DNA of 64,000 nucleotides, from NCBI GenBank assembly GCA_045563135.1, contig JBJKUL010000001.1, positions 124,001 through 188,000 of the forward strand, in the 5' to 3' direction. The stretch is from Actinomarina sp002308095 (GTDB lineage: Bacteria > Actinomycetota > Acidimicrobiia > Actinomarinales > Actinomarinaceae). Numbering within the stretch: the stretch's first letter is position 1; every line of letters begins with the position of its first letter. Below the pieces are notes generated by a model that did no database searches, was not told the DNA's origin, and worked only from the letters and a program-made list of their open reading frames with translations. Shown here in pieces: positions 25,910 to 35,212 of the stretch. The position numbers and the translations under genes are program-made.

Positions 25910-27346
25910 ATGTTTGATTTACTCAATATTGCTATTGATTCTGCAATAAATTCTGGCGCAAGGTATTCAGATGCAAGAATACTGGTCTCGAAGTCTCGAA
26001 GTATTGCAGCTAAAAATGGTGAAGTAGAGAATTTTAATGAGTCTGAAAAAATTGGACTAGGTATAAGAGCTTTAGTAGGATCTTCATGGGGTTTTTATTC
26101 AACTTACAACTTATCAAAAGAATCACTAATCTCCTCTGGGAAAAAAGCATTTGAAATAGCAAAAGCCTCCGCAGCTGTCTCAGGGAAAGAAACACCTTTT
26201 GCTGATGTTCCTGTAGTAAAAGATGAATATACAACCCCTCATGAAGAGAACCCCTTCAAGGTATCATCAACAGAGCAAATTGATTTATTAGTAAATTCAA
26301 CAGAACAAATGAAAAAATTTGGTAGTTCAAGATCATCTGGACGTCTTGATTTTTGGGATACTGAAAAATGGTTTTGCTCAAGTCAAGGCCATGAAATTTT
26401 TCAAAATATAATCGAGTCTGGAGGAGGCATATCATCCTTGTCTGTAGGAGATGGCGAAACACAGATAAGGTCTTATCCACAATCCTTTGGAGAATACAGA
26501 ACTGGCGGATGGGAAGTAGTAAAATCATTTGAATTTGAAAATCAAACACAGAGATTAGCCGAAGAATCCCAGAGGCTCCTAGTTGCACCTCAATGTCCAG
26601 AAGGAACAATGGATCTTATTTTAGAAGGCAGTCAATTAGCTTTGCAAATTCACGAATCAGTAGGACATGCAATAGAGTTAGATAGAATTCTTGGTTGGGA
26701 GGCTGCATACGCTGGTACATCTCATTTAGAACTAGATAAATTAAATAAGCATAAATATGGCTCAGAATTAATGAATATAGTTGCGGACGCAACCCTTCCT
26801 GGTGCATTAGCAACATTTAAGTATGACGATGAAGGAACCCCAGCACAGCGTGTTGACATTGTTAAAGAAGGAATATGGACAGGAGTTTTATCTGGAAGAG
26901 ACAGTGCAGCAATCGCAGGAGTAAAACCAGGAGGGATGGTTAGAGCAGACGGTTTTGCAAGGCTGCCAATGGTAAGAATGACTAATGTCGGACTGCTACC
27001 AGGCGAATCGTCTTTAGAGGAAATTATTGAATCTACAGACAATGGTATTTATATGGAGACAAACAGATCATGGTCAATAGATGATTTGAGATTGAATTTT
27101 CAGTTTGGGTGTGAGGTAGGCTGGGTTGTAAAAAATGGAAAAATAATCGACATGGTTAAGAACCCAACCTATACAGGGATAACACCTGAATTTTGGGGAA
27201 ACATGGACATGCTTGCTAATGAAGATGAGTGGGTATTTTGGGGTACTCCAAATTGTGGAAAAGGTCAACCAAGTCAAATTGGTCACACTGGACACCCTGC
27301 TTCACCTGCCAGATTCAAAAATACAAGAATTGGAGTTAGAGGTTGA
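25910..27346 (+). CDS. tldD: Metalloprotease TldD
   Basis: Zinc peptidase subunit of the TldD/TldE heterodimer, which degrades unfolded peptides and matures some ribosomally made peptides. 478 residues. The HExxxH zinc motif is His248-Glu249 to His253 in QIHESVGHAIELD. The C-terminal LNFQFGCEVGWVVKNGKI carries the conserved cysteine ligand. The Gly-rich loops KPGGMVRADGFARLP and the DIVKEGIWTGVLSGRDSAA block are typical. It overlaps the tldE start by 4 bases (TTGA), as expected for partners in one complex. No precursor-peptide gene is visible nearby, so a housekeeping role is more likely than natural-product maturation. Confidence 0.95.
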   Translation: MFDLLNIAIDSAINSGARYSDARILVSKSRSIAAKNGEVENFNESEKIGLGIRALVGSSWGFYSTYNLSKESLISSGKKAFEIAKASAAVSGKETPFADVPVVKDEYTTPHEENPFKVSSTEQIDLLVNSTEQMKKFGSSRSSGRLDFWDTEKWFCSSQGHEIFQNIIESGGGISSLSVGDGETQIRSYPQSFGEYRTGGWEVVKSFEFENQTQRLAEESQRLLVAPQCPEGTMDLILEGSQLALQIHESVGHAIELDRILGWEAAYAGTSHLELDKLNKHKYGSELMNIVADATLPGALATFKYDDEGTPAQRVDIVKEGIWTGVLSGRDSAAIAGVKPGGMVRADGFARLPMVRMTNVGLLPGESSLEEIIESTDNGIYMETNRSWSIDDLRLNFQFGCEVGWVVKNGKIIDMVKNPTYTGITPEFWGNMDMLANEDEWVFWGTPNCGKGQPSQIGHTGHPASPARFKNTRIGVRG

Positions 27347-28668
27347 ACACCTGGTCAGAGCTGCTCGAAGATTTACAGAAACATATTCCAAGTAGTGTTG
27401 AATGTGAAATAAAGATGATGCACTCTAAAAGTGCATTAACTAGGTTCGCAAATTCACATATACATCAGAATGTTGATGAGGAGTCTGCAGATATTTTTTT
27501 GACAATACATAAAGACGGTAAAACTATTTCTAGGTCAAAAAATATTACAGCTATTAAGAATTCAAAAGATTTTGTAAAAGAAGCTCTCGACTCATTAGAG
27601 AAAAGTCCTAAAGATACAACTTGGGCAGGACTTACCGGTAAAACAGAATCGTATGAAGGTTTTCAAAAAAAGCGTGAATCAAGCCCTGAGGAAAGAGCAA
27701 ATTTAGTAAGAGATTTTGTTGACGAAGGAAAAGAAATGAACGCTGCAGGATATTGTTCAACATATTTAAATAATTTCTTTATTTGGAATTCAAATGGGCT
27801 AAATTCATCCGACACCTCATCAAGTGCATTTATTGATGGAATATTTAGAACTAATACTTCCGCTGGTTCATCTCACAGGGGAGCTGTAAATATAAATAAT
27901 TTAGATGCCTCAGAAACAGGAAAGGAGGCAGCAAAGTTAGCGGTTGACAGTCAAAACCCAGTAGATATTGATCCTGGAAAGTATGAAGTAATCCTTGGCC
28001 ATGAAGCCGTAAGCACTATATTGGTTTTCCTGTCCGTTTATGGGTTTAATGCAAAAAGTAAGATTGATGGGATGAGTCCGATTTTACTAAATCAAAATCA
28101 ATTTGATGAAAAAATTAATTTATTTGATACACCTGAAGATGAAGAATCCATTGGTTTTAAAATTGATGCATCTGGGGCAAAGAAATATAATTTAGAAATT
28201 ATTAAAAATGGAGTGCCAAATACTTATTTTCATACCAGAAGGACATCTAAAGAATTAAATATGGAAAATACTCACCATGAATTTTTTGGAGTTGATGACT
28301 ATTTTGGAGGGATAGGTACGAACTTGAGCCTTAATAAAGGCAATGCAAGTGAAAAAGATATGATTTCTAGTGTTAAGAAAGGAATTTATATCAACGAATT
28401 TTGGTATTGCAGAGTACTAGACCCAATAACACAGGTTGTAACAGGCTTAAATAGGAATGGCTCATTTTTAATTGAAAATGGAAAAATTACAAAACCAATT
28501 GGTCGACTTAGATTCACCCAAAGTTTTATAACTTCTTTAAGTCAGGGAAATGTCATTTCAGTAGGAGATACATCCAGATATGCTGACTCTGAATTTGGAG
28601 AAGGGATGTTAAAAGTTCCAAAATTACATCTAAAAGAATTTAATTTTACAGGTGGTGTCTCTGGTTAA
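27343..28668 (+). CDS. tldE: TldE/PmbA, partner subunit of TldD
   Basis: 441-residue non-metal subunit that completes the TldD/TldE protease. It starts at a TTG overlapping the tldD stop (TTGA); no closer ATG gives a better N-terminus. PmbA/TldE-type blocks include SSAFIDGIFRTNTSAGSSHR, VILGHEAVSTILVFLSVYGF, which takes the place of the zinc-binding helix but lacks HExxxH, and GNVISVGDTSRYADSEFGEG. Missing zinc ligands are normal for TldE. Its 3' end overlaps the GDPD gene by 17 bases, so the three genes are probably one operon. Confidence 0.93.
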   Translation: MNTWSELLEDLQKHIPSSVECEIKMMHSKSALTRFANSHIHQNVDEESADIFLTIHKDGKTISRSKNITAIKNSKDFVKEALDSLEKSPKDTTWAGLTGKTESYEGFQKKRESSPEERANLVRDFVDEGKEMNAAGYCSTYLNNFFIWNSNGLNSSDTSSSAFIDGIFRTNTSAGSSHRGAVNINNLDASETGKEAAKLAVDSQNPVDIDPGKYEVILGHEAVSTILVFLSVYGFNAKSKIDGMSPILLNQNQFDEKINLFDTPEDEESIGFKIDASGAKKYNLEIIKNGVPNTYFHTRRTSKELNMENTHHEFFGVDDYFGGIGTNLSLNKGNASEKDMISSVKKGIYINEFWYCRVLDPITQVVTGLNRNGSFLIENGKITKPIGRLRFTQSFITSLSQGNVISVGDTSRYADSEFGEGMLKVPKLHLKEFNFTGGVSG

Positions 28669-29434
28669 TTTTGAATATTTTGAGGGAATTAAACCCTTAA
28701 TAATCCCTCACAGAGGTGGTTCAAATATTGTGCCAGAAAATACAAAACACGGACTTGAATTTGTAACAGAAGAAGGTTTCACACATTTTGAAACTGATCT
28801 AAGAATGTCTAAAGATGGAGAAATATTCCTTCATCATGATGACTCCTTTGATCGAACAACTGATGTTAAAGGTAAGGTAAGAGATTTTAATTGGAACGAC
28901 ATCATGAAAATAAATGCAGGATTCAAGTTTTATAAGAAAAAAGGTTTACATAACATGCAAACAAATTTTATTCGATTAGCAGATGCTCTTGAGTTCAATA
29001 AAGATTTGAAATTTAATTTAGATTTGAAACAATCTGGTATGGCCACACATGTTGCTGAAATTATATTCTCTCTTAAAGCAGAAAAAAGAGTTTTAGTATC
29101 TTCATTTAGCCCAAGAAGACTTGATGAATTTATAAATGTAACCAAAGGAAAAATTTTATCATCTGGAACTTTTAGAGAAAATGCCATTGCGAAGTTTTTA
29201 CCAAAGAAAGCCAGGAGTCTTAAAGTTCAAGCTCTACAATCTCCGTATACTTGGAGAGGGCTACAGATTCATTCAAAAAAATTAAGGGAATTTTGTAAGC
29301 TAAACAATCTTCAACTTCATATATGGACAGTAAACACAGTAGAAAAATTTCAACATTGCCTTGATATCGGTTGTGATGGGGTCATAACAGATGAGCCGGT
29401 GATGCTTAGAAATTATCTAAATTCAAAAAGTTAA
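28652..29434 (+). CDS. Glycerophosphodiester phosphodiesterase
   Basis: Hydrolyses glycerophosphodiesters to glycerol 3-phosphate and an alcohol, giving phosphate and carbon from phospholipid head groups. 260 residues, cytoplasmic (no signal peptide). GDPD motifs are PHRGGSNIVPENT with catalytic His, the metal-binding FETDLRMSKDGEIFLHHDDS (E-x-D and the second His), LKFNLDLKQ, and LHIWTVNTVEK near the end, followed by DGVITDEP. The start is a GTG inside the tldE 3' end. The stop sits in a TTAA shared with the convergent photolyase gene. Confidence 0.93.
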   Translation: MVSLVNFEYFEGIKPLIIPHRGGSNIVPENTKHGLEFVTEEGFTHFETDLRMSKDGEIFLHHDDSFDRTTDVKGKVRDFNWNDIMKINAGFKFYKKKGLHNMQTNFIRLADALEFNKDLKFNLDLKQSGMATHVAEIIFSLKAEKRVLVSSFSPRRLDEFINVTKGKILSSGTFRENAIAKFLPKKARSLKVQALQSPYTWRGLQIHSKKLREFCKLNNLQLHIWTVNTVEKFQHCLDIGCDGVITDEPVMLRNYLNSKS

Positions 29435-30924
29435 ATCGTATTATTTTTTATAAATTTCTTTGCTTCTGAAAATATATGTTTTTTTCTGTCTGGGTCAAGT
29501 TTATCCAATGAACGAGTCAAAAGTGACAATCTGGGATTTGATTGATAAAATTTTCTATTTTTTTCTGTAAAGCTCCAGTAAAGACCATCTAATGTATCGC
29601 ACCATTCACCTCTTTTGTAATTACTCATCTTAAGAATATAGTTTGAACCACAAGTATAGGGTTTTGTTGACATCAGCCCACCGTCTGCATAGGTGGCCAT
29701 ACCGAATACATTCGGAACCATAACCCACTCTGAGGAATCAATATACATTTCCATGAACCACTTGTATATTTCTTTAGGGTCTACGCCGCAAAGATTCATA
29801 ATATTGCTTATAACCATAAGTCTTGGGATATGGTGTATGTACCCATCTTTGAGTGTGGTTTTAATACAATCATCAAGTGGGGCAATTCCTGTTGTTCCGT
29901 CATACCAGGACGAGCTAAGCTTTTTTTTATTACCCCAGTAGTTGCTTTTTAGCTGATTTAGCCCCTCTTCTTGATATATGCCCCTAACAAATTCTCTCCA
30001 TCCAATAATTTGACGAATAAAACCTTCTAGTGAATTTAATGGAATTGAGTTTTTATCAGAATAAAGAACAGCTTTATCGATGACTTCTTTTGGAGTAATT
30101 AAACCAATATTTAGAAAAGGACTGATACAGCTGTGGAATAAAAAGTTTTGGTCTTGTTGCATTGCATCTTCATATCTTCCAAAATTTTCAAACCTAATTT
30201 TTAAAAATTCATCCAATTGTTTTATTGCACCTTGTCGAGTTACAGGAAACCATATTTTTTCTAAACCACCTGGATGATCATTAAACTTGGTGGTTATTAA
30301 TTGAACAATACTGTCGTGATGAGTTGATATTTCAGGCTGGGATAATTCAGGAATAACTGTATTTTTAGGAATTTTTTTTCTATTTTCTTCATCAAATGAC
30401 CATTTCCCCCCTACAGGCTTATTTTCCTCGTCCATCAATAGTCCAAGTTCTTTTCTAGCTTTTTGATAAAAAGATGCCATCCTATATACTTTTTTCCCCT
30501 TAGCCATAGCTTTAAAATTATCTCTACCAAATATGAACATAGGAGTTTGATGTATTTCAATTTCGATATCAGCCTTTGAGAGAGTTTCAATAAAAATTTT
30601 TTCAAAAGACTTATCTTCAATTTCAAAAATGTTTATTTGTTTAATATTTTTTGAAATAAGAAATTTAAGTAAAAAAGATACATAATCATCCGAGTCATTT
30701 CTTTCATCCAGTTTGTGGTATTCAGTTTTTATGGATTTTTTTATGAGTAAATCGTTATATTCTCTCATTGCAGTAAGAAATAAGTAAATTTTGGATTTGT
30801 GATATTTAAAAGTAGTGCATAATCCTTGATCTTCAGCCATAAATACTTCTTGGCAACCCTTTTGAACCAAATAGTCTGGTTCAAATAGCTGATTTCCCAG
30901 TATTACAAAAAAATTACTCTGCAT
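29431..30924 (-). CDS. Cryptochrome/photolyase of the FeS-BCP (PhrB-like) branch
   Basis: 497-residue flavoprotein, probably repairing UV-induced (6-4) or CPD lesions or sensing light. The N-terminal Rossmann domain starts VILGNQLFEPDYL. The C-terminal FAD domain includes GFIRQIIGWREFVRGIYQEE, HIPRLMVISNIMNL, EMYIDSSEWVMVPNVFGMAT, and the end block LDGLYWSFTEKNRKFYQSNP that marks this branch. PhrB-type enzymes carry a [4Fe-4S] cluster; here cysteines at 353, 379, 425 and 442 are candidates, but the usual YCxxC pair reads YKRG, so cluster retention is uncertain. It shares its stop (TTAA, 29431-29434) with the convergent GDPD gene and is divergent from the IDO gene. Confidence 0.88.
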   Translation of the reverse strand: MQSNFFVILGNQLFEPDYLVQKGCQEVFMAEDQGLCTTFKYHKSKIYLFLTAMREYNDLLIKKSIKTEYHKLDERNDSDDYVSFLLKFLISKNIKQINIFEIEDKSFEKIFIETLSKADIEIEIHQTPMFIFGRDNFKAMAKGKKVYRMASFYQKARKELGLLMDEENKPVGGKWSFDEENRKKIPKNTVIPELSQPEISTHHDSIVQLITTKFNDHPGGLEKIWFPVTRQGAIKQLDEFLKIRFENFGRYEDAMQQDQNFLFHSCISPFLNIGLITPKEVIDKAVLYSDKNSIPLNSLEGFIRQIIGWREFVRGIYQEEGLNQLKSNYWGNKKKLSSSWYDGTTGIAPLDDCIKTTLKDGYIHHIPRLMVISNIMNLCGVDPKEIYKWFMEMYIDSSEWVMVPNVFGMATYADGGLMSTKPYTCGSNYILKMSNYKRGEWCDTLDGLYWSFTEKNRKFYQSNPRLSLLTRSLDKLDPDRKKHIFSEAKKFIKNNTI

Positions 30925-30992
30925 CTATCTATAACTTAGTTAACATTAAAAATAATAAGAAAGTACATTTCGAAGTAAACATAGGGGGAAAG

Positions 30993-32111
30993 ATGAACTT
31001 AGAGTTACTGAATCACGGATTTATTCCAGAAGAAATTTGCTATAAGCTCCCCGAAACATTCTCAGATGTTGAGAAGTTAGCACTCGAATTACCTAAAGTC
31101 CTTGCTAATGAACAAATTGAAGCCAGAGTTTTAAAACTTGAGGCTGAAAAAGATGTTGATACCTTAACAGGACCTCAATTAGAGAGGGCAATGCTTATCT
31201 ACTCATATATTGGTCATGCTTTCATGTGGGGAAAAAGTAATGATAAAAATCTAATACCACTTCAGATTGCTAAAACATGGCATAAAATTTCTATCAAATT
31301 AGAAAGACCTCCAATTCTTTCTTATGCATCCTACGCACTTAACAATTGGAAAATGTTAGATTCTTCACAACCGTTTGATCTAGAAAATATAGTTATAGTT
31401 CAGAATTTCTTGGGAGGGGTCGATGAGGATTGGTTTATCATGATTCATGTGGCCATAGAATATGAGGCAAAAGAAATATTATCCTCCCTTAATAAATATT
31501 TTTTTGATTCAGGTGATGCATCAAATCTTGAGGACGCTTTAAAAAGTATAAAAAAAATAAACCATATTATGAATCGAATGCCTGAAAAGTGTGATCCGTT
31601 TATTTACTACAATCGTGTAAGACCTTATATTTTTGGATGGAAGAATAATCCAACAACACCAGAAGGAGTTGTTTACGAAGGAGTTGAGGAATATGATGGA
31701 AAACCTCAGATATTTAGAGGTGAGACAGGAGCTCAAAGTTCAATTGTCCCTATGTTAGATGCCTTATTAGGAGTAACTCACTCTGATGATCCATTGAAAG
31801 AATATTTAGATGAAATGAGGCTATATATGCCAAAGGAACACAGAGACTTACTAAATAATCTAGATGCCTGGTCACAAACTGAGAGAAGTGTAGTCGTTGA
31901 ATCAAAAGACAGTAAGGATAAAAATTTAATTGATGAAATTATTAAAGAGGTACATGTTTTTAGAAACAAGCATTTGGAGTATGCAAGAATTTACATATAT
32001 GAACAGTCGTTAACTAATGACTCTAATTCAAATATTGTGGGAACTGGTGGTACGCCATTTATGAAATATCTTGATAAACACCTTCAGGAAACAGTCCCTT
32101 CAAATGATTAA
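30993..32111 (+). CDS. Indoleamine 2,3-dioxygenase family heme protein
   Basis: Heme dioxygenase opening the indole ring of tryptophan to N-formylkynurenine, or a relative acting on another indole. 372 residues. Family blocks are FRGETGAQSS (241-250, the G-x2-G-x-Q-S region), FRNKHLEYARIYI with the likely proximal heme ligand His327, and NIVGTGGTPFMKYLDKHL near the C-terminus. A strong GGGGGAAAG Shine-Dalgarno precedes the ATG. It overlaps the alanine dehydrogenase start by 8 bases. No kynurenine formamidase or kynureninase is visible here, so whether this feeds NAD synthesis or tryptophan catabolism is open. Confidence 0.87.
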   Translation: MNLELLNHGFIPEEICYKLPETFSDVEKLALELPKVLANEQIEARVLKLEAEKDVDTLTGPQLERAMLIYSYIGHAFMWGKSNDKNLIPLQIAKTWHKISIKLERPPILSYASYALNNWKMLDSSQPFDLENIVIVQNFLGGVDEDWFIMIHVAIEYEAKEILSSLNKYFFDSGDASNLEDALKSIKKINHIMNRMPEKCDPFIYYNRVRPYIFGWKNNPTTPEGVVYEGVEEYDGKPQIFRGETGAQSSIVPMLDALLGVTHSDDPLKEYLDEMRLYMPKEHRDLLNNLDAWSQTERSVVVESKDSKDKNLIDEIIKEVHVFRNKHLEYARIYIYEQSLTNDSNSNIVGTGGTPFMKYLDKHLQETVPSND

Positions 32112-33207
32112 AAAACTCGGGATACCAAAAGAAGTAAAAAAAGATGAAGGAAGAGTTAGTTTAATTCCTGAACATATAACTCAATTTACTGGTTTAGCTG
32201 ATATTTTCGTTGAAACAAATGCTGGGCTTGGTTCAGGTTTCACCGATGAAGATTATGAATCTGCAGGAGCAAAAATTGTACCCAATGCACAAGAGTTGTA
32301 CGGTGTGTCAGAAATTATTTGTAAGGTAAAAGAACCTCAGGAACAAGAGTTTGAGTTACTTAGGTCTTCTCATGTGATATTTGGCTATCTTCATTTGGCC
32401 TCAAATCTTTCATTAACAAAAATGTTATTAGAAAAAAAGCTTACAGCTATTGCAACTGAAATGATTATGGATGAAAACGAGTATCCACTCTTAATCCCAA
32501 TGTCAAAAATTGCTGGCAATCTGGCTATCCAAAAAGGTATGCAATTTTTAGAGTATTCCTCTGAAGGTAAGGGCTTGCTTTTATCTTCAATTTCAGATGA
32601 AAGGAATTCAAAAGTTACAGTCATTGGTTGTGGAGAAGTAGGCAGAAGTTCTATTCATAAGTCTATTCAAATTGGTGCATCAGTGACAGCAATTGATTTA
32701 GATGAGAATATTTTGAGTGAGTTAAAAAATAAATATGGTGAAAATATTTCTACACATATAAGTGGAAGTGATGAAGCAACTGAGGCAATCAGATCTGCAG
32801 ATTTGGTAGTTGGTGCAGTTCTATTACCCGGCAGGAAGCCACCTATTGTAATCACACAAGATGATATCGAGCAAATGGAAAAAGGTTCAGTAATTGTAGA
32901 TGTAGCTATCGACCAAGGTGGCTGTGTTGAAGGTGTAACTGCAAACACACATAGTGAACCATTTGAAATAAGAAATGGTGTAATCATATCTGCTATTGCA
33001 AACCTTCCAGGTGCGGTACCTAAAACTTCATCAATTGAGTTATCTACAAATATGCAAAAATATGTAGACAATCTCTTAATTGATAACTGGTTTAGCGAAT
33101 ATAGTAAAAATGAGAATCTAAAACCTTCTTTACAGATACACAATGGTCTTTTACTTTCAGAGGAAGTTGCTGAAAGCCTAAGTTTATCTTTGTCTAAGCT
33201 AGTTTAG
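32104..33207 (+). CDS. ald: Alanine dehydrogenase
   Basis: NAD-dependent interconversion of L-alanine with pyruvate and ammonia. 367 residues from the ATG at 32104 (MIKKLGIPKEVKKDEGRVSL), which overlaps the upstream stop as ATGATTAA. An earlier in-frame start lies inside the IDO gene and adds an unlikely tail. The pyruvate-binding Arg is in DEGRVSLIP, Lys and His are in CKVKEPQ and FGYLHLAS, the NAD Rossmann loop is VIGCGEVGRSS, and GAVLLPGRKPPIVI is typical of AlaDH/PNT. It is coupled to the IDO gene. Its stop lies within a 14-base overlap with convergent leuD. Confidence 0.95.
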   Translation: MIKKLGIPKEVKKDEGRVSLIPEHITQFTGLADIFVETNAGLGSGFTDEDYESAGAKIVPNAQELYGVSEIICKVKEPQEQEFELLRSSHVIFGYLHLASNLSLTKMLLEKKLTAIATEMIMDENEYPLLIPMSKIAGNLAIQKGMQFLEYSSEGKGLLLSSISDERNSKVTVIGCGEVGRSSIHKSIQIGASVTAIDLDENILSELKNKYGENISTHISGSDEATEAIRSADLVVGAVLLPGRKPPIVITQDDIEQMEKGSVIVDVAIDQGGCVEGVTANTHSEPFEIRNGVIISAIANLPGAVPKTSSIELSTNMQKYVDNLLIDNWFSEYSKNENLKPSLQIHNGLLLSEEVAESLSLSLSKLV

Positions 33208-33781
33208 GCTTCCACTGCTTTCTTGATTTACTGAAGCTTTCTATTTGATCCACGTATTCAAGAGTTATGTCAATTTTGTCTAAACCTTCGATGATTCTTT
33301 TTTGAGAAAAATTATCTAGGTCAAATGAGAAACTAATATCTTCACAGACAACAGTCTTGTCTTCAACTGAAATTTTTATTAGTGTTTTTTGATTTTCATG
33401 GATTTTGTTGAACAATTTTTCTATATTTTCTTGATTAGTCTCAATAGGCAAAAGACCAATATTTATTGAATTTAATCTAAAAATATCAGCAAATTTAGTT
33501 GAGATAATTGCATCAAAGCCCCAATCTTGCAGACCCCAGGGGGCATGTTCCCTAGATGAACCTGTCCCAAAATTATCTCCAGCTACTAAAACCTTTGCAC
33601 CCTTATATATGTCATTATTTAATGGAAAATCAGGATCTTTCTTCCAATCGTAAAATAAATATTCCCCATAGCCAGTGCGCTCAACACGCTTAAGGAATTG
33701 TTTCGGCATAATTTGATCTGTATCAACATTAGACATATTCAGGGGGAGCATATTTGATTCTATTATTTTCAGTTTTTTCAT
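33194..33781 (-). CDS. leuD: 3-isopropylmalate dehydratase small subunit
   Basis: Swivel subunit of isopropylmalate isomerase in leucine synthesis. 195 residues. LeuD hallmarks are NVDTDQIMPKQFLKRV, LVAGDNFGTGSSREHAPWGL (substrate-binding S-S-R-E-H), and FADIFRLNSINIGLLPI. It follows leuC by a single base on the minus strand, so the two subunits are co-translated. The 3' end overlaps the alanine dehydrogenase gene by 14 bases with no terminator between them. Confidence 0.97.
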   Translation of the reverse strand: MKKLKIIESNMLPLNMSNVDTDQIMPKQFLKRVERTGYGEYLFYDWKKDPDFPLNNDIYKGAKVLVAGDNFGTGSSREHAPWGLQDWGFDAIISTKFADIFRLNSINIGLLPIETNQENIEKLFNKIHENQKTLIKISVEDKTVVCEDISFSFDLDNFSQKRIIEGLDKIDITLEYVDQIESFSKSRKQWKPKLA

Positions 33782-33782
33782 T

Positions 33783-35180
33783 CTATATTTCTCTTATATC
33801 TACAAATTTTCCATGCAATGCGGCAGCTGCAGCCATTTTTGGACTTACTAAATGGGTACGACCTCCTACACCTTGTCTACCTTCATAGTTCCTATTTGAT
33901 GTAGAAGCACATCTCTCACCTGGACTTAGAATGTCAGGATTCATTCCTAAACACATAGAACAACCAGCTTCCCTCCAGTCAAAACCTGCATCGATAAATA
34001 TTTTATCTAATCCCTCATCTTCAGCTTGTTTCTTAACAAGCGTTGAACCAGGAACAACCATTGCACCGATTGTTTCGGCTACTTTTCCACCTTTTACTAC
34101 TGCTGCTGCCTCTCTCAAATCTTCAATACGTCCGTTGGTACAGCTTCCTATAAAGACTCTATCTAATTGGATTTCACTAATTTTTTCTCCAGGTTCTAAG
34201 TCCATATACTCCAAGGCCCTTGTTGCTGCTTCTTTCTCAGACTCTTTTTTAAAATCATCTGGATGTGGAATCGTATCATTTATAAAAATAACTTGTGAAG
34301 GATTTGTGCCCCAGGATATTGATGGTTCCAGTTCATTTGCATTTATAGTTACAATTTTGTCAAAAGATGCATCTTCATCGGAATATAAATCACTCCATTC
34401 ATTGATAGCATCGCTCCAGTCACTATCTTTAGGTGAATAGTTTTTATCTTTAAGATAATTAAAAGTTACTTCATCTGGTGCAATCATTCCTGCTCTGGCT
34501 CCACCTTCGATAGACATATTACAGATTGTCATTCTGTTTTCCATGCTCATATTTTTGATAACGTCTCCTACGTATTCAATGACATGCCCTGCTCCACCAC
34601 CAGTACCAATTTTTCTGATTATCCCTAAAATAATATCTTTTGGACCCACTCCATCTGATACATCTCCAACAACTTCAACTTTCATTGTTTTCGGTTTTTC
34701 CATCGCCAATGTTTGAGTAGCGAGCACATGTTCCACTTCTGAAGTTCCTATACCAAAAGCTAAGGCACCGAAAGCACCATGAGTAGCAGTATGGCTGTCT
34801 CCACAGACAATTGTCATTCCTGGTTGAGTAATTCCCTGTTCAGGACCAATTACATGGACAATACCTTGACGCGGATCGTTTATGCCAAATAACGTTACTC
34901 CAAACTCATTGCAATTATTTTCTAGAGCTTCTATCTGAATTTTTGATAGAGGATCTTTAATTCCTAATAACCTATTTGAGGTTGGGACACCATGGTCAAC
35001 TGTTGCTAATGTCAATTCAGGATGTCTAACCTTTCTATTAGATAGTCTTAAGCTATCAAAGGCCTGTGGAGACGTTACCTCATGTACAAGATGTAAATCT
35101 ATAAATATTAAGTTAGTACTCGCATCAATTGAAGCAATTAAATGCTTATCCCATATTTTTTCAAATAATGTTTTTCCCAT
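33783..35180 (-). CDS. leuC: 3-isopropylmalate dehydratase large subunit
   Basis: Aconitase-family [4Fe-4S] subunit converting 2- to 3-isopropylmalate. 465 residues, full length. The cluster cysteines appear in IGSCTNGR and in AGCSMCLGMNPD (C-x2-C). Other blocks are VCGDSHTATHGAFGALAFGI near residue 130 and STSNRNYEGRQG near the end. leuA and leuB are not in this window. It is preceded by 32 bases after the MFS gene on the same strand, so joint transcription with that carrier is possible. Confidence 0.97.
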   Translation of the reverse strand: MGKTLFEKIWDKHLIASIDASTNLIFIDLHLVHEVTSPQAFDSLRLSNRKVRHPELTLATVDHGVPTSNRLLGIKDPLSKIQIEALENNCNEFGVTLFGINDPRQGIVHVIGPEQGITQPGMTIVCGDSHTATHGAFGALAFGIGTSEVEHVLATQTLAMEKPKTMKVEVVGDVSDGVGPKDIILGIIRKIGTGGGAGHVIEYVGDVIKNMSMENRMTICNMSIEGGARAGMIAPDEVTFNYLKDKNYSPKDSDWSDAINEWSDLYSDEDASFDKIVTINANELEPSISWGTNPSQVIFINDTIPHPDDFKKESEKEAATRALEYMDLEPGEKISEIQLDRVFIGSCTNGRIEDLREAAAVVKGGKVAETIGAMVVPGSTLVKKQAEDEGLDKIFIDAGFDWREAGCSMCLGMNPDILSPGERCASTSNRNYEGRQGVGGRTHLVSPKMAAAAALHGKFVDIREI

Positions 35181-35212
35181 ACCAGTTACAAATTATATAA
35201 TTTTTTTTAAAT

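Noticed and set aside
32667..33143. 158-codon minus-strand frame inside ald
   Set aside because: Antisense shadow; no motifs.
33931..34440. 169-codon plus-strand frame inside leuC
   Set aside because: Antisense shadow of a well-conserved gene.
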